NCBI GenBank assembly: GCA_017394205.1
Contig: JAFOPS010000115.1
Coordinates: 16,496 to 80,495 of the forward strand
Direction of reading: 5' to 3'
Source of the DNA: Clostridia bacterium
GTDB taxonomy: Bacteria > Bacillota > Clostridia > Oscillospirales > Butyricicoccaceae
Length of the DNA stretch: 64,000 nt
Part shown: piece after piece, positions 60,859 through 64,000 of the stretch
Layout of the letters: each line of letters starts with the position of its first letter
Position numbering within the stretch: position 1 is the stretch's first letter
Position numbers and translations under genes: made by a program
Notes under the pieces: model-generated
What the model was told of the DNA's origin: nothing
Databases searched by the model: none
What the model saw: the letters and a program-made list of their open reading frames with translations, nothing else

Positions 60859-61563
60859 ATGAAAAAAACCATCGGTATTTTGGGCGGCATGGGCCCACTG
60901 GCCACCGCCGACCTGTATCGCAAGATCGTTCTGCTGACCCGCGCGGGCAGCGATAACGAGCATATCCGTGTGTATATCGACGGCAACGCCCAGATCCCCG
61001 ACCGGACGGCCGCCATTTTAAGCGGCGGCGCCGATCCGCTCCCCGAGATGCGCAGCGCGCTGCGCCATTTGGAGCTGTGCGGCGCAAGCTGCATCATCAT
61101 GCCCTGCAACACCGCCCATTATTTCCTGCCTCGCCTGCAGGCCGAAACGGACGTCCCCTTTATCAGCATGCTGGCCGAAACGGCAAAGACCTGCGCCCGG
61201 GAGTACCCCGGCAAGACGGCCTGTGTGCTGGCCACCCGGGGCACGCTGGCCTCCGGCCTGTATAACGCCGCGCTGGAGCGGGAGGGCGTTTCTTACCTGC
61301 TCCCCGACGAAACGCAGCGGGACGTGTTGATGTACGCCATCTACGACTGCGTCAAGGGCGGCAAGCCGCTGGAGACCGTGCGGGAGCCCATGGAGGCGCT
61401 GCTGCGGGATCTGCGGGCAAAGGGCGCCGATTATTTCATCCTGGGCTGCACCGAGCTGCCCATCGCGGCGCAGGAGCTGGCGCTCAAGGGGCCCTTTGTG
61501 GATCCCACCGCCGAGCTGGCCAAGGCCGCCATCCGCTTCTGCGGCTACGAAGTAAAAGACTGA
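60859..61563 (+). CDS. Aspartate/glutamate racemase family protein
   Basis: 234 residues. The two catalytic Cys are in IIMPCNTAHYF (about residue 83) and FILGCTELPIAAQELAL (about 195), with GILGGMGPLATADLY at the N-terminus. RacD-type enzymes interconvert L- and D-aspartate; glutamate racemase is less likely given the GGMGPLAT start. AAAGGAGGG precedes the ATG. Confidence 0.92.
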   Translation: MKKTIGILGGMGPLATADLYRKIVLLTRAGSDNEHIRVYIDGNAQIPDRTAAILSGGADPLPEMRSALRHLELCGASCIIMPCNTAHYFLPRLQAETDVPFISMLAETAKTCAREYPGKTACVLATRGTLASGLYNAALEREGVSYLLPDETQRDVLMYAIYDCVKGGKPLETVREPMEALLRDLRAKGADYFILGCTELPIAAQELALKGPFVDPTAELAKAAIRFCGYEVKD

Positions 61564-61683
61564 CCCTCGGAGAATGCCATGTTTCGTGAAAGTCATCCCT
61601 TGCGCCCTCTGCGTCGTCCGCCGCCCGCTTTCTTTCTGTCCCGCTGATCCGTTTATGAACTGAAAGAAAGAGGTAATACAACT

Positions 61684-62664
61684 ATGTGGTTTTGGCTTGC
61701 GCTTGCCGCTCTGCTGTGCTGGAGCGGTTCTGATCTGTTTTCCAAGATCGGCTGTGTCGATCCCAAGGACAAAAACAGCCATTTGAAAATGGTCATCATG
61801 GTGGGCCTGGTGATGGGCCTGCACGCGGCCTACGAGATCTTTGTGGGCGGCGTGGAGTTTTCGCTCCACGTGATGTGGGTCTATCTCCCCGTTTCCCTGC
61901 TGTATATCAGCTCCATGGCGCTGGGCTATCTGGGCCTGCGCTTCATTGAGCTTTCCATCTCCTCCCCCATCTGCAACAGCTCGGGCGCGCTGGCGGCGCT
62001 GCTGTATATCCTGGTGGGCGAACGGCTGGTGCCCATGCAGTATGTGGGCATCGTGCTGGTGGGCGTGGGCGTGGTCTGCCTCGCCTTCGTGGATAGCCAC
62101 GAGGACGAAGAGCTGCGCGCCATGCGTCAGGCAAAGTCCAATCATAAATACGCCAAGAGCTTCTGGGCGCTGGCGCTGCCCGTCCTCTATTGTATCCTGG
62201 ACGCCGCCGGCACCTTTGCCGACGGTCTGGTGATGGACAAAATGGCCGAGGAAATGGCGGTAAATGCCGTGGGCGCCAACGCCGCCCCCGCCCTTCTGGA
62301 AGAAACCGTGGAGGCCATGAGCGAGACCGCCGCCTCCATGGCCAACGTGGCCTATGAGCTCACCTTCCTGCTGGCCGCCGTGGTCTGCTTCATCATCGCC
62401 GTGGTCATCCGGAAAGACCGGCTCACCGTCAAGGCCGAAGGGCCCAAGCTCATCGGCGCCTGCTTTGAGACGGCGGGTCAGTTCGCCTATATCTTTGCCA
62501 TCGCCGCAAATCCCGCCCCCGCCGCCGCCATGATCTCGGCCTACTGCGCCGTGTCCGTGCTGTGGAGCCGGATCTTCCTCAAGGAAAAGTTGAGCTGGAA
62601 GCATTATCTCACCATCGCCACCGCCGTGGTGGGCATCGTGATCCTGGGCGCCTTCGACGCGTAA
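61684..62664 (+). CDS. EamA/DMT-superfamily transporter
   Basis: 326 residues with ten predicted helices in two EamA halves (first about 1-138, second about 155-326, ending LSWKHYLTIATAVVGIVILG). A 35-residue Ala/Glu-rich insert (about 183-218) sits in the second half, lengthening the usual 290-300. The substrate is unknown. GAGGTAATACAACT precedes the ATG; an imperfect hairpin follows the stop. Confidence 0.9.
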   Translation: MWFWLALAALLCWSGSDLFSKIGCVDPKDKNSHLKMVIMVGLVMGLHAAYEIFVGGVEFSLHVMWVYLPVSLLYISSMALGYLGLRFIELSISSPICNSSGALAALLYILVGERLVPMQYVGIVLVGVGVVCLAFVDSHEDEELRAMRQAKSNHKYAKSFWALALPVLYCILDAAGTFADGLVMDKMAEEMAVNAVGANAAPALLEETVEAMSETAASMANVAYELTFLLAAVVCFIIAVVIRKDRLTVKAEGPKLIGACFETAGQFAYIFAIAANPAPAAAMISAYCAVSVLWSRIFLKEKLSWKHYLTIATAVVGIVILGAFDA

Positions 62665-62827
62665 AAAGATAAAATACCGCGAAGGAGGCGCTTCGTAAGG
62701 AAGTGCCTCCTTCTGACGTTTGAGTGTAACGCAATAGAAAAACAGGATATTTAGATGCAAATGACCATGCTAAACAGGGATGGTTTAATCATCCCGACAA
62801 ATGAGGATTTGCAAAGGAGAACAGAAA

Positions 62828-63229
62828 ATGGATAATTGTATCTTTTGTAGAATAGCTTCAGGCAAAGTGCAAAGTCTGAAAGTATATGAGAATGAAAAGA
62901 CTCTTGCATTTATGGATATTGCAAAAGATGTTGACGGTCATATTCTGGTCATTCCCAAGAAGCACTGCAAAAACATTCTGGATTGTGATTCGGAAACATT
63001 GTCTGCTGTGATGCAGACGGTTAAAGCGGTATCGAATCATCTGACTGAACATTGCGGATACGACGGAGTCAATCTGCTTAATGCCAGTGATGAGAGTGCT
63101 GGACAGTCGGTATCGCATTTCCATATTCATATCATCCCGAGGAAAAACGATGACGGAATAGACGCCTGGCCAAGATTTGAAGGGGCAAAGGAAGATATTC
63201 AGACTGTATTTGAGAAAGTAAAGATGTAG
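62828..63229 (+). CDS. HIT family hydrolase
   Basis: 133 residues, full length. The N-terminal CIFCRIASG has a zinc-type CxxC, and the active-site HIT motif is SVSHFHIHIIPRKNDDG. Members hydrolyse AMP-linked nucleotides (Hint-like). AAAGGAG precedes the ATG. The gene and its 160-bp upstream gap are far more AT-rich than everything to the left, which suggests recent transfer. Confidence 0.94.
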   Translation: MDNCIFCRIASGKVQSLKVYENEKTLAFMDIAKDVDGHILVIPKKHCKNILDCDSETLSAVMQTVKAVSNHLTEHCGYDGVNLLNASDESAGQSVSHFHIHIIPRKNDDGIDAWPRFEGAKEDIQTVFEKVKM

Positions 63230-63270
63230 GTAAATTCCAGTTTTGCCGAGATACCGCGAGGGCAGTAAAG

Positions 63271-63322
63271 CCTTCCCCTGGAGGGGAAGGTGGCGCGGCG
63301 TCAGCCGCGACGGATGAGGTGG
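63271..63322 (+). repeat. Palindromic repetitive element, copy 1
   Basis: Stem CCTTCCCCT/AGGGGAAGG with a 2-nt loop, then stem CGCGGC/GCCGCG with GTCA loop, then CGGATGAGGTGG. It faces opposite to copies 2 and 3. Its final GAGGTGG forms the ribosome site of the DUF559 gene. Confidence 0.88.
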
Positions 63323-63328
63323 AAATCC

Positions 63329-63691
63329 TTGAATCAAACGAGCAACTCCAAATTAAGAAAAAACGCACAGAGGCTGCGCCGCGAGATGACGAAAGAGGAG
63401 CGCCGACTCTGGTATGACTTTCTGAAACAGCTACCCGTTACTGTCAATAGACAAAAGGCCATCGGCCATTACATTGTGGACTTCTACTGTGCCTCGGCTA
63501 AGCTTGCGATCGAGTTGGACGGCTCACAGCACTATAAGGACGAGGGCGCCGCTGCCGATCGGGAACGAGACCATGTTCTGAATCAGCGTGGAATTACCAT
63601 CGTGCGATATTCCAATAACGACGTCAACCGGAATTTCGATGGGGTGTGTGCTGATCTTTTGAGGCGGCTCGGCCTGACGGGTATTGAGTAA
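63329..63691 (+). CDS. DUF559 (PD-(D/E)XK-like) endonuclease-domain protein
   Basis: 120 residues. EMTKEERRLWYDFLK, VNRQKAIGHYIVDFYC and KLAIELDGSQHY match DUF559, related to Vsr-type nucleases; the acidic residues of VDF and ELDG are candidate metal ligands. The TTG start was chosen because GAGGTGG lies 6 nt upstream, and that site is the end of a repetitive element. Similar elements in inverse orientation follow the gene. Probably a mobile or selfish unit; its DNA target is unknown. Confidence 0.85.
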   Translation: MNQTSNSKLRKNAQRLRREMTKEERRLWYDFLKQLPVTVNRQKAIGHYIVDFYCASAKLAIELDGSQHYKDEGAAADRERDHVLNQRGITIVRYSNNDVNRNFDGVCADLLRRLGLTGIE

Positions 63692-63702
63692 ACGGGGAAA
63701 GA

Positions 63703-63752
63703 CACCTCATCAGTCAGCCATACGGCTGACAGCTTCCCCTCAAGGGGAAGCC
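63703..63752 (-). repeat. Palindromic repetitive element, copy 2
   Basis: CACCTCATCA, then stem GTCAGCC/GGCTGAC with ATAC loop, then stem GCTTCCCCT/AGGGGAAGC. It is the inverse of copy 1 and lies just after the DUF559 stop. Confidence 0.9.
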
Positions 63753-63829
63753 TTTAGCGAGTTCACCCCTGTCCACGATTCTAACGAGCATCGGGTTTTG
63801 CCCCCCCATCCGAAATAGAGAAGCAAAAC

Positions 63830-63854
63830 AGGCGTGACCGCAATGGTCACGCCT
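63830..63854. terminator. Hairpin between repeat copies 2 and 3
   Basis: A perfect 10-bp stem (AGGCGTGACC against GGTCACGCCT) with a 5-nt loop; TTTT follows on the minus strand and ATTT on the plus strand. Apart from this and the repeats, the last 309 bp of the window show no gene. Confidence 0.7.
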
Positions 63855-63954
63855 ATTTCATATCCTTTTAGGGGTTATACCCTGGCTCAACAACTATTTT
63901 TCTGAGAAGCACGCTATTGTTGTGAGGAGCGAAGCAACATGGCAATCCGCCCGC

Positions 63955-64000
63955 CACCTCATCAGTCAGCCTTGCGGCTGACAGCTTCCCCTCAAGGGGA
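63955..64000 (-). repeat. Palindromic repetitive element, copy 3 (cut by the window end)
   Basis: Same order and orientation as copy 2 (CACCTCATCA, stem GTCAGCC/GGCTGAC with TTGC loop, then GCTTCCCCT and AGGGGA). The loop differs from copy 2 while the stems match, and the element runs off the window. Confidence 0.9.

Overview
The window reads as one contiguous chromosomal segment of a GC-rich, endospore-forming, butyrate-producing member of the Clostridia. An Oscillospirales-type gut anaerobe is my inference. The signs are SpoIIID, a WalRK/YycHI locus, an SLH-domain envelope protein, a complete acetyl-CoA to butyryl-CoA gene set, frequent GTG and TTG starts behind strong AGGAGG-type ribosome sites, and near-consensus sigma-A promoters with 17-bp spacers.

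Layout. 1-3.4 kb: the 3' part of pnp, an M16 peptidase and a GNAT acetyltransferase. 3.4-9.6 kb: spoIIID, a calcium-type P-type ATPase, a MATE exporter, a small membrane protein and a FtsW/RodA-type protein. 9.8-14.4 kb: tsaE-tsaB-rpiB, upp, then an isoaspartyl dipeptidase next to an M20 amidohydrolase. 14.5-19.6 kb: a DUF5662-like protein, a membrane-anchored protein, a two-component system and, divergently, a tail-anchored papain-like (C39-type) peptidase. 19.7-25.2 kb: a ZIP transporter, CPBP protease, serine hydrolase, E2-like acyltransferase and DegV protein. 25.4-26.5 kb: an AT-rich island with a MazG-like gene, a four-helix-bundle gene and an array of hairpins separated by AGTTATATT. 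Then come tRNA-Tyr, tRNA-Thr and an XRE regulator. 27.8-30.7 kb: a 962-residue SLH protein with a strong promoter. 30.9-35.1 kb: a membrane protein, YfbR-like nucleotidase, radical SAM protein and two tandem S66 peptidases.

35.2-41.4 kb is the butyrate block, transcribed thl, crt, hbd, bcd, etfB, etfA. thl and crt have separate promoters, and the crt promoter has both consensus hexamers at 17-bp spacing. From 56.5 kb down to 41.6 kb there is a long run of co-directional genes: gltX, glnS, iscS, thiI, cinA, nudix, walR, walK, yycH, yycI, murA, yycJ, rlmH. It joins translation, tRNA thiolation and cell-wall control, with a MurA gene inside the Wal locus.

56.6-64 kb: a possible 39-codon gene with a CTG start and its own terminator, a 2x[4Fe-4S] ferredoxin too short for usual ORF cut-offs, a MoxR-DUF58-membrane protein operon, an Asp/Glu racemase and a DMT transporter. 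The end is an AT-rich HIT gene and a DUF559 gene surrounded by repetitive palindromic elements, one of which supplies the DUF559 ribosome site.

The least explained material is the AGTTATATT hairpin array (26.3-26.5 kb), the repeat-embedded DUF559 gene (63.3-64.0 kb), the mini-ORF upstream of gltX, and a large nested palindrome at 27.65-27.73 kb. No CRISPR array, rRNA, phage or integrase gene was seen.
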